Assembly (NCBI GenBank): GCA_003448025.1
Contig: DLXL01000234.1
Location: 1-10,346 of the forward strand
DNA from: Saprospirales bacterium
GTDB taxonomy: Bacteria > Bacteroidota > Bacteroidia > Chitinophagales > Saprospiraceae
Length of the DNA: 10,346 nucleotides
Direction of reading: 5' to 3'
Each line of letters begins with the position of its first letter. The stretch's first letter is position 1. A program made the position numbers and the translations under genes. Shown piece after piece: positions 1 to 7,089 of the stretch. Under the pieces are notes generated by a model that was not told where the DNA came from, ran no database searches, and was given only the letters and a program-made list of their open reading frames with translations.

Positions 1-33
1 TATATACTTCTTTCTGTTTTTTTTGTTTATATT

Positions 34-156
34 CCTTTTGCCGTTTTTGTTCATAAATTTTTCGTGCCTTTTGTGGTTCAATAAATCTTTGTGCCTCTGT
101 GGTTAAAAAACTTCGTGCCTTTTGTGGTTCAAAAAAACTTCACGCCTCTATGGTTC
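34..156. repeat. Array of about five degenerate ~20-bp repeats
   Basis: The unit reads about CTTCGTGCCTTTTGTGGTTC on the plus strand. Clear copies lie at 61-79, 87-104, 111-130 and 138-156, with starts spaced about 24-27 bases apart and separated by short A/T-rich spacers. A more eroded copy is visible around 34-52, and a fragment (GGTTC) at 171-175. Copies differ by a few substitutions (TTTTGTGG, CTCTGTGG, CTCTATGG), so the array looks old and decaying rather than freshly amplified. Units are direct, lack an internal dyad, and the spacers are far shorter than CRISPR spacers. The array sits directly downstream of the stop codon of the M14 peptidase gene. Its function is unknown. Similar GTGCCT..TGTGGTT intergenic repeats are familiar to me from environmental bacterial genomes, but I cannot check this here. 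The rest of 1-180 is T-rich and holds no gene. Confidence 0.75.
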
Positions 157-180
157 TAAAAGAGTTTTTTGGTTCACGAA

Positions 181-1179
181 TCAAAACAGAAGTGCATTGG
201 TAACCAACATTTTACCCTGCTCCCAAAAGCCCCTGAACAAGGGATTATCTACAAACAACACTGCCGCTCCCTGCCCCATTCGTTGAACCATCACTACTGG
301 TGATTTTTTCAACTGTGGTTTGATTCTGCTTCCAATAAATCCATAACTCTGGTAATTATCCTCCAGATGAACCGGGGCATCTGCTCTTTCGGGCATTACA
401 TATGCATCCGAGGTGGTTTTAAGTGAGTGATAATAATTGGGCAGGCCATAACCCAATGGATGTGAATTGTCTACAGCACATCGGACAATGGCACCCGGAA
501 GACCATCGCTGAGGCCATCCCGTTGACGGACAGAATAGGGGCGATTGATCATAGCTGAATCTTTTTTGGGCGCCTCTTTTGATTTCAGATCAAAACCGTC
601 TTTGTCTGCAAAAGCTCTTACTCCTCCTTCAAAAGCGATTAATCTCCCTCCATTTTCCATCCATTTAGTAAGCGCCTGAATGGTGTTGTCATCCAGATTG
701 TGTTGTCCGTTCGGAAAAATAAGGATATTAAACAGCCCCAGATTGGCACGGCTTAATCGGTCAGCTTCCAGCATCGTAATAGGTTGCTGTAAGTCTCTTT
801 CAAAGAAATGCCACGTATGCCCAAAGGAATGATCATCTACATCATCTCCATACACCATGGCTACTTTAGGTTGCTTTATCAACTGAAATGCATCTGAACC
901 AAGATCTTTACCCATTCCGGAATAACCTGTGAATACCGGAAACAACCTCACATTATTGCGCTCGGCAGCCTGATTTACGATCTGCTCCAACCGAGGCAAA
1001 TTTCGATTATCAGCTTTGGAAATAGTAAAGGCTCCGGGGGCATATTGTTGTTCTGCCAGTGTAAAGGGCTGTGTTGCAGTTCTAACCTTAACGCCATTAC
1101 GCAGCAATTCCGTTACGAATTTACCTTCGGCCAGAGATTTTCGATGTACGCACCAGGCTAATGGCGAGGCAGTTGCCAA
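181..1179 (-). CDS. C-terminal part of M14 zinc carboxypeptidase, cut off by an upstream stop codon
   Basis: This 332-residue open frame is the missing C-terminal portion of the peptidase encoded at 1207-2676. It lies in exactly the same reading frame, separated only by a TAA (1207-1209) and nine further sense codons (1180-1206). The first possible start is a TTG at 1177-1179. No in-frame ATG occurs until residue 89, so independent translation is doubtful and this is best read as the distal half of a nonsense-interrupted gene. Residues 8-60 resemble the segment that follows the catalytic domain in large Bacteroidota M14 enzymes (KSLAEGKFVTELLRNGVKVR). Residues 104-190 look like a Rossmann-type glutamine-amidotransferase-like domain (KVAMVYGDDVDDHSFGHTW, then LFNILIFPNG and GGRLIAFEGG) with no obvious catalytic Cys-His pair. 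The end, VLFVDNPLFRGFW, is typical of this family's C terminus. The reading frame is otherwise intact, so the lesion is recent, tolerated, bypassed by readthrough, or a sequencing error. Confidence 0.75.
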   Translation of the reverse strand: MATASPLAWCVHRKSLAEGKFVTELLRNGVKVRTATQPFTLAEQQYAPGAFTISKADNRNLPRLEQIVNQAAERNNVRLFPVFTGYSGMGKDLGSDAFQLIKQPKVAMVYGDDVDDHSFGHTWHFFERDLQQPITMLEADRLSRANLGLFNILIFPNGQHNLDDNTIQALTKWMENGGRLIAFEGGVRAFADKDGFDLKSKEAPKKDSAMINRPYSVRQRDGLSDGLPGAIVRCAVDNSHPLGYGLPNYYHSLKTTSDAYVMPERADAPVHLEDNYQSYGFIGSRIKPQLKKSPVVMVQRMGQGAAVLFVDNPLFRGFWEQGKMLVTNALLF

Positions 1180-1206
1180 ATCCCTTTGTGGCTTATAAGT
1201 TTCATA

Positions 1207-2676
1207 TTACCTTTTAGGTTCTAAACGCTCCTTTAATGCATAAGCCTCCAAACCGTGGGCAAAAATCAATGACCAGGCGGTAATGTCATAGGTCATGGAA
1301 TCAGACAACTTGGCCTCTGGCTCAAAAAGGGCCTGAACCATGACGGAATGTGGCTGATATGCACTGATAACCAGATCGTTGGGATTGATGGAAGCGCTGA
1401 TCTCCTTTCCGCTTGTATAGTCAAATCCTTTGATGCCACTTAGTCCTGCCCCTACCCTTCCATAGCGGATATGATGTTGGTCCATCAACTGGCAAAGCGT
1501 TTTTACCTTGTTGGGATCGTTGGTTTCTCTAATGACAAAAGCTTTGTAAGGGCCTTGAGGTTGACTGGAGGTTCGTTTGTAATAATCCCGGAAATTATCA
1601 ACCAACGCTTTAGCGCTTTTACTGCTCACCTCTATGGTTGACAAAGAGGTAGTGCGGTGGTGCGCTATCCGGTCGGCAAGAGTTAAGGTATCACCGTTGG
1701 CAATTTCTACGGCTCTGCCTCCCCGTGGCCCTCCAGCCTGTTCATAAGTCATTCCAATGGCTCCATTGAAGGTTGGGTAGGTATCGCCATAGGAAGGATA
1801 AAAGAGGTCAAACACTTCTTTGGTGAAATAAGACCAGTTGTTATTGTCAAAGTGCCGGGCGTTATTTTCACCGATTTCTGATTGAAATTCGCGCTGCCAG
1901 GGGGTAATCAACTCATGCATTGGCTCTGCTGCCGGTGCAAAATAATAAGGATCATTAATGCCCTGCTCATGCACATCCGGATGCACATGTGGCAACCATT
2001 GATGGTACACTTTGAGTCGCTGTTGGGTTTCCGTCTGCGTGGCCCAGGCCCAATCCCGGTTCAGGTCAAAATAATAGTGATTAGGACGGCCTCCGGGCCA
2101 GGGCTCCCGGTGCTCCCGGGATTGCGGATCGGTATTTGGAATCAAATTGGAAGCCATTCGCTGCCAATGGGTATACCGGTCGTACCCATCCGGATTAAGG
2201 GAAGGATCCATGATGACAACCGTATTTTTTAACCATTCTTTTATGTTGGGATCCATCTGTGTAGCCAGAGTATACGCCAGATCCATACTGCATTCAGAGC
2301 CTGATGGCTCGTTGCCGTGTACACTCATACTTAGCCAGACAATGGCGATCGGGTTCGACATATCCGGCGTTCCTTCAGCCATTCCCGCCATTCGCAGGTT
2401 ATTGACCCTGATTTGTTCCAGACGAGCAATGTTCTCGGCAGAAGAAAAAATAGCCAGTTGCAAGGGTCGCCCTTCATAGGTTTTCCCATATTTTTCCAGG
2501 CGCATGGTTGCAGTCGTGGACTGGGCCAGTTGCTCAAAATAATCGGTCAATAAATAATGCGGAGTAAATTGTTCGCCCAATTTGTAGGGCAGGAAATCAT
2601 TAGGTGGTTGATGTGCGCGGACCGGAGAAAACAGCCCCGTAAAAAGAAGTATGCAAAACGCAAAAGGGATTTTCAT
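1207..2676 (-). CDS. M14-family zinc carboxypeptidase, secreted; catalytic half (prematurely terminated)
   Basis: This encodes a secreted metallocarboxypeptidase-like enzyme, predicted to act on peptides in the periplasm or outside the cell. Residues 1-21 form a signal peptide (hydrophobic stretch, cleavage after PVRA). The M14 active site is complete: zinc ligands H120 and E123 in the HGNE motif, third ligand H236 in DVHEQG, substrate-binding NPDG at 161-164 and DLNRDW at 204-209, and catalytic E312 in TYEQAGG. The product ends at residue 489 shortly after DITAWSLIFAHGLEAYALKE, the point where family members normally continue into a C-terminal half. That half is present in the same frame at 181-1206, so the original gene ran 181-2676 (831 residues counting the stop position as one, a normal length for this subfamily). 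The truncated product could still fold and be active because all catalytic residues precede the stop. The start is ATG at 2676. The upstream FAD gene ends 92 bases away on the same strand, so cotranscription is possible. Confidence 0.9.
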   Translation of the reverse strand: MKIPFAFCILLFTGLFSPVRAHQPPNDFLPYKLGEQFTPHYLLTDYFEQLAQSTTATMRLEKYGKTYEGRPLQLAIFSSAENIARLEQIRVNNLRMAGMAEGTPDMSNPIAIVWLSMSVHGNEPSGSECSMDLAYTLATQMDPNIKEWLKNTVVIMDPSLNPDGYDRYTHWQRMASNLIPNTDPQSREHREPWPGGRPNHYYFDLNRDWAWATQTETQQRLKVYHQWLPHVHPDVHEQGINDPYYFAPAAEPMHELITPWQREFQSEIGENNARHFDNNNWSYFTKEVFDLFYPSYGDTYPTFNGAIGMTYEQAGGPRGGRAVEIANGDTLTLADRIAHHRTTSLSTIEVSSKSAKALVDNFRDYYKRTSSQPQGPYKAFVIRETNDPNKVKTLCQLMDQHHIRYGRVGAGLSGIKGFDYTSGKEISASINPNDLVISAYQPHSVMVQALFEPEAKLSDSMTYDITAWSLIFAHGLEAYALKERLEPKR

Positions 2677-2768
2677 TCCAAAAATTTGTTTTAGAAGCGC
2701 TATGACAATCTATTGTATCAACAAGCGGCAAACATCCAAATAAATTCTGATATTGGATAGTGGGAAAA

Positions 2769-3905
2769 TCAGCCTATTTTTTCAATCTCGTAGATGGAGT
2801 TGATTTTTCCGGCAAAAAGGCAATAGAATTTTGGTGTTTCATGAAGCATGGAAATCTCGGTTGGCCGGCCATCATCAATGTAACTGGACTTCAGTTTGGA
2901 TTTGATGGTATAATAGGAAAAAAAGGAAGAAAACTGTACCTGTTCAGCGAAGTACTGCTGCATTTGTGCCAGCATTTTGGGTGCATTTGACGCCGGGCGA
3001 CGCGCACATTCCGTACATATTCCTGGGGCTTCCGGTTTGCAGGACGGGTCGGTTTCAGGCGCCTGACAATCAAACCGGGGCAATGTGTCAAACGAGATTT
3101 TATGGTGGGTATAGGCCACAGAAGAAAGCGACAGCAGTCCGCTCAAGCCATAAGGCATAATGGAGCCGAAAGGTCCATCCATCACAGTGAGTCCTCTCAA
3201 GCCAAACTGAGGGGAATGAACGAAAGCTATTTCAGATATTTCATGCGTTAATTCCAGATTCCGCAAACCAAACATCCGGTTTATGGCATTGGTGGCGGCA
3301 TACGTGGCGTTGATGGTTACGGGTGCAGTCATGGTTACGAACTGTTCCTTAGTCAGGAGTATCTGAACACTCCACTCGTTTCCCTGAGCTTCAGCAGTCT
3401 GGATTTGGGCTGACTTAAAAACCGTAATTGCCGGATTATTTTCTACGATATCCCTGTAGTAATTCCCTAACAACACCGGATCAAAGGAATGTTCCTCCGT
3501 TTGATAGAGCGCCTCCAGCCGATCAAAATTAAACAAAGGGTGGAACTCAACTCTGTCACAACGAATGTTCAGGTAGTTGCAGAATCGTTCAAACTGCAGG
3601 CCATCTGTAAAAGAACCGTAACGATCTATGGCATAGAATTTTTCAAACGTATGATTCACAAAAGCTTTGTGTTCTTCCGTAAACCGGGTCTTATGCTCAT
3701 CACTCATGGCAGCCGTTGCGATGCTGCGCGGATAATGATATCCACTATGCAACCGGGCTTGATTTACCAAAGATGCCTTTTGAAAAAGTCGGGATTCTTT
3801 CTCCAAAATTGCCACTTTTGCCCCGCGTCTGGCGAGGTAACTTGCAGCATAACATCCGAAAATGCCTCCGCCAATGATGATAAAATCGAACCGCTCTTTA
3901 TTCAT
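2769..3905 (-). CDS. FAD-dependent oxidoreductase (DAO fold)
   Basis: This is a flavoprotein of the D-amino-acid oxidase/glycine oxidase superfamily, 378 residues, probably cytoplasmic. The dinucleotide-binding motif GGGIFG lies at about residues 12-17, followed by the acidic end of beta-2 (LEKE, 34-37) and a conserved-looking segment NQARLHSGYHYPRS (48-61). A C-terminal flavin-contact region reads KSSYIDDGRPTEI, then FYCLFAGKINSIYEIE. The substrate cannot be told from sequence; members of this fold oxidise amines, 2-hydroxy acids or polyols. Residues 280-300 carry four cysteines spaced C-x8-C-x7-C-x2-C, not part of the core fold. I chose the ATG at 3905 because it places the nucleotide-binding strand at the usual distance from the N terminus. 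The upstream ATG at 3944 adds 13 unlikely residues and would overlap the divergent pnuC-like gene. A TAnnTTTG-like box lies 8 bases before the chosen start. Confidence 0.85.
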   Translation of the reverse strand: MNKERFDFIIIGGGIFGCYAASYLARRGAKVAILEKESRLFQKASLVNQARLHSGYHYPRSIATAAMSDEHKTRFTEEHKAFVNHTFEKFYAIDRYGSFTDGLQFERFCNYLNIRCDRVEFHPLFNFDRLEALYQTEEHSFDPVLLGNYYRDIVENNPAITVFKSAQIQTAEAQGNEWSVQILLTKEQFVTMTAPVTINATYAATNAINRMFGLRNLELTHEISEIAFVHSPQFGLRGLTVMDGPFGSIMPYGLSGLLSLSSVAYTHHKISFDTLPRFDCQAPETDPSCKPEAPGICTECARRPASNAPKMLAQMQQYFAEQVQFSSFFSYYTIKSKLKSSYIDDGRPTEISMLHETPKFYCLFAGKINSIYEIEKIG

Positions 3906-3913
3906 TTGAACCG

Positions 3914-3921
3914 CAAATTTA
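3914..3921 (-). promoter_or_regulatory. Candidate Bacteroidota -7 box upstream of the FAD oxidoreductase
   Basis: TAAATTTG on the minus strand matches all fixed positions of the Bacteroidota primary-sigma -7 consensus TAnnTTTG. It lies in the 20-base gap between the divergent FAD and PnuC genes, 8 bases before the FAD start at 3905. No clear -33 TTG element is visible at the expected spacing. If used, the transcript would be nearly leaderless. A single 8-base match in an A/T-rich gap may be chance. Confidence 0.3.
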
Positions 3922-3925
3922 TTCC

Positions 3926-4537
3926 ATGAATCTTTGGCATGCATTGCTGGACGGACTTTTTGCTACCACACCGCTGGAATTTATCGCTGTAACCTTTGGA
4001 ATCGCAAGTGTGATCTTCTCCAGAATGGAAAATATCTGGGTATATCCAACCGGCATTGTGAACACCACCATCTTTATATACCTGAGTGTTATTGCCGGTT
4101 TATACGCTGAAGCTGGAGTGAATTTTTATTACACCATCATGAGTATTTACGGATGGATACTATGGCGCCGGCAGAAAGATGGAGCACCGATGCTGCATAT
4201 TACAAGATCCAGTGGCACGGAATGGCGTAATGCTTTGATTTTTTTCGCTTTATGTTGGCTGGCGCTTTATTGGTTTTTACAAAAATGGACGGATAGTACG
4301 GTGCCTTTAGCAGATGGATTTGCCTCTGCTACCGCTTATACGGGTATGTGGCTTATGGCCAGAAAAAAGCTGGAAAACTGGCTTTGGTGGATTGCAACCA
4401 ATATTGCCGCTATACCTTTGTATTTCATAAAGGGTTTTGTTTTCACAAGTTTCCAGTACCTGGTATTTTTGGTCTTAGCTGTTTGGGGATACGTGGAATG
4501 GAAACGGAAATTAACGCACAATACTTCTTCAATCTGA
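3926..4537 (+). CDS. pnuC: PnuC-family vitamin/nucleoside transporter
   Basis: This inner-membrane facilitator, 203 residues, is predicted to carry nicotinamide riboside or a related vitamin such as thiamine; uptake is driven by intracellular phosphorylation in characterised PnuC proteins. Family hallmarks are visible: WVYPTGIVNTTIF (38-50), NFYYTIMSIYGWILW (66-80), an acidic position and small-residue helix around 130-140, NWLWWIATNIAAIPLYFIKG (151-170), and a last helix ending AVWGYVEWKRK. Hydrophobic segments agree with a multi-helix SWEET-like fold. Substrate choice between nicotinamide riboside and thiamine (PnuT) cannot be settled: no NR kinase, thiamine pyrophosphokinase, TonB receptor or TPP riboswitch is adjacent. 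The start ATG at 3926 is 20 bases from the divergent FAD gene, with no Shine-Dalgarno sequence. A rhodanese lipoprotein gene begins 5 bases after the stop, so the two are probably cotranscribed. Confidence 0.9.
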   Translation: MNLWHALLDGLFATTPLEFIAVTFGIASVIFSRMENIWVYPTGIVNTTIFIYLSVIAGLYAEAGVNFYYTIMSIYGWILWRRQKDGAPMLHITRSSGTEWRNALIFFALCWLALYWFLQKWTDSTVPLADGFASATAYTGMWLMARKKLENWLWWIATNIAAIPLYFIKGFVFTSFQYLVFLVLAVWGYVEWKRKLTHNTSSI

Positions 4538-4542
4538 TTATT

Positions 4543-4938
4543 ATGAGAACGTTCATCGCTTATTTAAGTTTTCTTTGCTGTTTACTGGCTATTGCCTGCA
4601 ACCCTGATTCAGGCAATAACGAAATGGTTATTTCACCAGACGCTTTTGAAACAAAACTAAAAACCGAAACCGGTGTACAACTTATAGATGTACGCACACA
4701 GGAAGAGTTTCAGGCCGGGCACCTCAATGGCGCGCTTAATTGGGACATCGAAAATGGGGATTTTCAGAAAAATATGCCATCGCTTGACAAAAACAAACCC
4801 GTTTTGGTGTACTGTGCTGTAGGGGGCCGAAGTGCAACCTCTGCAAATAAATTAAATGCAGCAGGGTATACCAAAGTGTACGATCTCAAAGGTGGCATTA
4901 AAGCCTGGAAGGCCGCCGGGAAACCTGTTGTACAATAA
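4543..4938 (+). CDS. Rhodanese-domain lipoprotein
   Basis: This is a 131-residue single-domain rhodanese-like protein exported and probably lipid-anchored. The N terminus is a short hydrophobic signal ending in a lipobox-like LAIAC with the acylated Cys at position 19; the lipobox is slightly atypical (Ile at -2, Ala at -3). The rhodanese core shows VQLIDVRTQEEFQAGHLNGA (45-64), the active-site loop CAVGGRS with catalytic C91 and R96, and the final DLKGGIKAW (114-122). The intact loop supports sulfur transfer (or sulfane-sulfur binding), but the physiological donor and acceptor are unknown. I chose the ATG at 4543 because it creates the signal peptide; a longer in-frame reading from 4348 would overlap the PnuC gene and add an unrelated N terminus. 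It follows pnuC by 5 bases and ends 24 bases before the convergent cdsA stop; no clear terminator hairpin is visible in that gap. Confidence 0.9.
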   Translation: MRTFIAYLSFLCCLLAIACNPDSGNNEMVISPDAFETKLKTETGVQLIDVRTQEEFQAGHLNGALNWDIENGDFQKNMPSLDKNKPVLVYCAVGGRSATSANKLNAAGYTKVYDLKGGIKAWKAAGKPVVQ

Positions 4939-4962
4939 CTCATTATCCGGGACCGGACAGAT

Positions 4963-5778
4963 TTACGACAGCATTTGCAACACCAGCCAATAAAAAGGCA
5001 GGCAAAACACGAAGGCGTCGAAACGATCCAGTATTCCCCCGTGACCCGGCATCAGTGACCCTGAATCTTTCACAGCAACGCTTCGTTTAAGCATACTTTC
5101 TACCAGATCTCCAATATTGCTACCCAACGCGGCAACAACACTCAAAGCCAGCCATTGCGCCCGAGTAAAATCCGGTATCAAATACGACAATCCCCAGGCG
5201 ATCATCAACGCAAAAAATGCTCCTCCCAGAGTACCCTCCCAGGTTTTATTAGGTGAAATCCGCTCAAACAGCTTGTTCTTTCCAAATTTTCGGCCAAAAA
5301 GATATGCTCCGGTATCATTGGTCCAAACAAGCATCAGCAGCCCCAGTACCCGGTTGGGATAGTAAGTCTCACCATATGCAATCATGAGCAGCAAAATCAG
5401 GGGGATTGCCAGGTAGAATACCGACAAAAAGTAGATGCCAAGGTTAGGGAATGGGGTTTTACCCGCCAAAAAAAGTTCTGTGGTGGCCAGCAGCCCAAAA
5501 ACCACGGGAATGAGGGCTGTTGCCAAAAATGGGTTCATTGTCCACCAATGCAGGATATCTCCACCCACCCAAACATATACCGATGTGGTTAACAGGGTAA
5601 CCAGTAGAATCCTTAGCCTGACATGTTTTTCTTCCTGTTTGAATACAAGACTACCTAATTCCCAGGCACCAATAGAAGTAACCAATCCGAAAAGGATGAA
5701 TAAGGTGTGGGGACCTCCATATATGCCTCCCAGCATAATTAGGGCAAAAAAGAAAGCGGTAATGGTGCGCTGACGCAT
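4963..5778 (-). CDS. cdsA: Phosphatidate cytidylyltransferase (CDP-diglyceride synthase)
   Basis: CdsA converts phosphatidic acid and CTP to CDP-diacylglycerol, the precursor of all membrane phospholipids, in the inner membrane. The product has 271 residues, a normal length, with multiple hydrophobic helices. The C-terminal family signature is nearly perfect at residues 228-254: S-x-L-K-R, then K237-D238, G240, and HGGILDRFD (246-254), with a Met at 243 where Leu/Ile/Phe is usual. Other conserved blocks are WTNDTGAYLFGRKFGK (152-167) and SPNKTWEG (175-182). The acidic and Lys residues in these blocks form the Mg/CTP site in the family. The gene starts with ATG, 15 bases after the stop of the membrane hydrolase gene, and appears to be the last gene of the cutC-hydrolase-cdsA unit. 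Its stop faces the rhodanese gene across 24 bases. Confidence 0.97.
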   Translation of the reverse strand: MRQRTITAFFFALIMLGGIYGGPHTLFILFGLVTSIGAWELGSLVFKQEEKHVRLRILLVTLLTTSVYVWVGGDILHWWTMNPFLATALIPVVFGLLATTELFLAGKTPFPNLGIYFLSVFYLAIPLILLLMIAYGETYYPNRVLGLLMLVWTNDTGAYLFGRKFGKNKLFERISPNKTWEGTLGGAFFALMIAWGLSYLIPDFTRAQWLALSVVAALGSNIGDLVESMLKRSVAVKDSGSLMPGHGGILDRFDAFVFCLPFYWLVLQMLS

Positions 5779-5793
5779 AAATGGAGTGTTAGA

Positions 5794-7074
5794 TTATTGC
5801 GGGTTAGGTTGAGATGGGGGCGCTGATTCCGGAATACATTTTCCATGAAGAACCCGATGAAACAACTGGCCGAAAGATTGACCGCTGGATTCCATATTCC
5901 TCCGGCTCCTGTTGTTTTGAGCAACATCCCAAATGCCTTTTTCATTTTTGAATAACAGAAATGGGAATACATAATTGTTACCCGTCAAGGAATCTCCCAT
6001 TAATCCAAAACGAAGATCATTCACCTGAAGCGTATCGCCCTGGTAAGGTACAACATTGTAATAACCATCAGAAAACCAACGGAGGAACTGGGCTGCTCTT
6101 GAGTCTGCCGGCACCTGATTCATGAGGTAATGTTGCTTGGGAATGGTTGAAATGGGACTGAAAACAGCTTTACAGTCATTAAAACCGTATTGGCTGAAAT
6201 AATATGCGGTATCACCTTCTGCCACACCGCTCCAAACAATGTTATTAAAGATGGTTGGGTTGGTGTAATAACGGCTGTATTGGATATTATTTCGTTTAAG
6301 AGAGGCCTCAAACAGGCTGTTGATCTGCATTTTATGCCATAAGGTATATCCCAGCAAATAGCCGCAAAACCAGATCAAACCAGCCCAGTTCCACCAGCCA
6401 CGAGCCTTGTTGGAACGATGAATCCTGGAGGCAACTACCAGCAGCACCAAAAACGGAATGGTGGCTACCGGATCTACGACCGACACCGTGCACCATTGCA
6501 CACGTGTGTCATCGAATGGTTGAAAGATCTGGGTACCCCAGCTGGTGAAACAATCCAGAATCGGATGCGTAAAAATACTCCAGAAGAAAATGGAAACCCA
6601 GGTGAGATAGGATGCATCCACCATTTTCAAGTCGCGTTTCCAATAATCTTTCCAGAGTTTTCCAGCAAATAAAAATCCCAAAACCAAGGTTGGCGCCAAA
6701 GCATACCAACTCAATCCTTCACCCATGAGTACCGGAATAAAGTTGATTCCGGTTGCTGCACCTAAATAGAAGAGCAACCAGATCGCCATAGCTACGGCTT
6801 TGTACCCTTTTCGTCGGTGAACCTGGTTACCGTAAAACCATTGGGTTAGTTTGGCAAGCAGCCAGGGAGCCAGTGCTGCAAACAAAAAAGAGTGCATAAA
6901 ACCTCTGTGGAATGAGGTGCTTGCAATCTCATCCGTAAAAAAACTGGCAAATACATCCAGGTCCGGGATAGTGCCGCCAATGGCTCCCCAAAGCATGGCC
7001 CTGTTGCCAATTTTCTTGCCGGCTACCACCTCGCCACATGCAGCTCCCAGTACGATTTGAGTCAACGAATCCAA
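5794..7074 (-). CDS. Membrane-bound metal-dependent hydrolase, YdjM/YbcI-like (DUF457 family)
   Basis: This is an inner-membrane protein of 426 residues whose N-terminal half is the YdjM/YbcI-type putative metal-dependent hydrolase. Likely metal ligands are D38 and D40 in GTIPDLD (34-40), H56 and H61 in HRGFMH, and H170 and D174 in HPILDCFTSWG (170-180), all lying at membrane-helix borders. Several hydrophobic helices follow up to about residue 245. The C-terminal ~180 residues are soluble-looking (many aromatic and polar residues, strand-like) and end in a proline-rich tail; I do not recognise them. The substrate is unknown in the whole family. The start is TTG at 7072-7074: the sequence MDSLTQIVLGAACGE is the expected N terminus, there is no upstream in-frame ATG before the cutC stop, and the next ATG (residue 27) would remove the first helix. 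It lies 15 bases after cutC and 15 before cdsA, so the three are almost certainly cotranscribed. Confidence 0.85.
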   Translation of the reverse strand: MDSLTQIVLGAACGEVVAGKKIGNRAMLWGAIGGTIPDLDVFASFFTDEIASTSFHRGFMHSFLFAALAPWLLAKLTQWFYGNQVHRRKGYKAVAMAIWLLFYLGAATGINFIPVLMGEGLSWYALAPTLVLGFLFAGKLWKDYWKRDLKMVDASYLTWVSIFFWSIFTHPILDCFTSWGTQIFQPFDDTRVQWCTVSVVDPVATIPFLVLLVVASRIHRSNKARGWWNWAGLIWFCGYLLGYTLWHKMQINSLFEASLKRNNIQYSRYYTNPTIFNNIVWSGVAEGDTAYYFSQYGFNDCKAVFSPISTIPKQHYLMNQVPADSRAAQFLRWFSDGYYNVVPYQGDTLQVNDLRFGLMGDSLTGNNYVFPFLLFKNEKGIWDVAQNNRSRRNMESSGQSFGQLFHRVLHGKCIPESAPPSQPNPQ

Positions 7075-7089
7075 TGGAAAAAATTTAAG

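Noticed and set aside
34-156. CRISPR array.
   Set aside because: Spacers are only about 4-8 bases, repeats are degenerate, and no cas genes are present.
1180-1195. A repeat-like core (CCCTTTGTGG) beside the nonsense codon, resembling the array at 34-156, suggesting a repeat inserted into the peptidase linker.
   Set aside because: Only about 10 bases match with one mismatch, which is expected by chance somewhere in 10 kb on two strands, and the gene's total length shows no extra insertion.
1161-1205. A possible restart ATG overlapping the TAA of the peptidase (TAATATG) as translational coupling to the distal half.
   Set aside because: That ATG (1203-1205, minus) is out of frame and meets a stop after 15 codons, so it cannot produce the distal half.
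3906-3944. The longer N terminus for the FAD oxidoreductase starting at 3944.
   Set aside because: It adds 13 non-conserved residues ahead of the Rossmann strand and overlaps the divergent transporter gene; the ATG at 3905 fits the family better.
4348-4542. A 65-residue N-terminal extension of the rhodanese protein read from 4348.
   Set aside because: It lies inside the PnuC coding region in another frame, and the internal ATG at 4543 gives a proper lipoprotein signal peptide.
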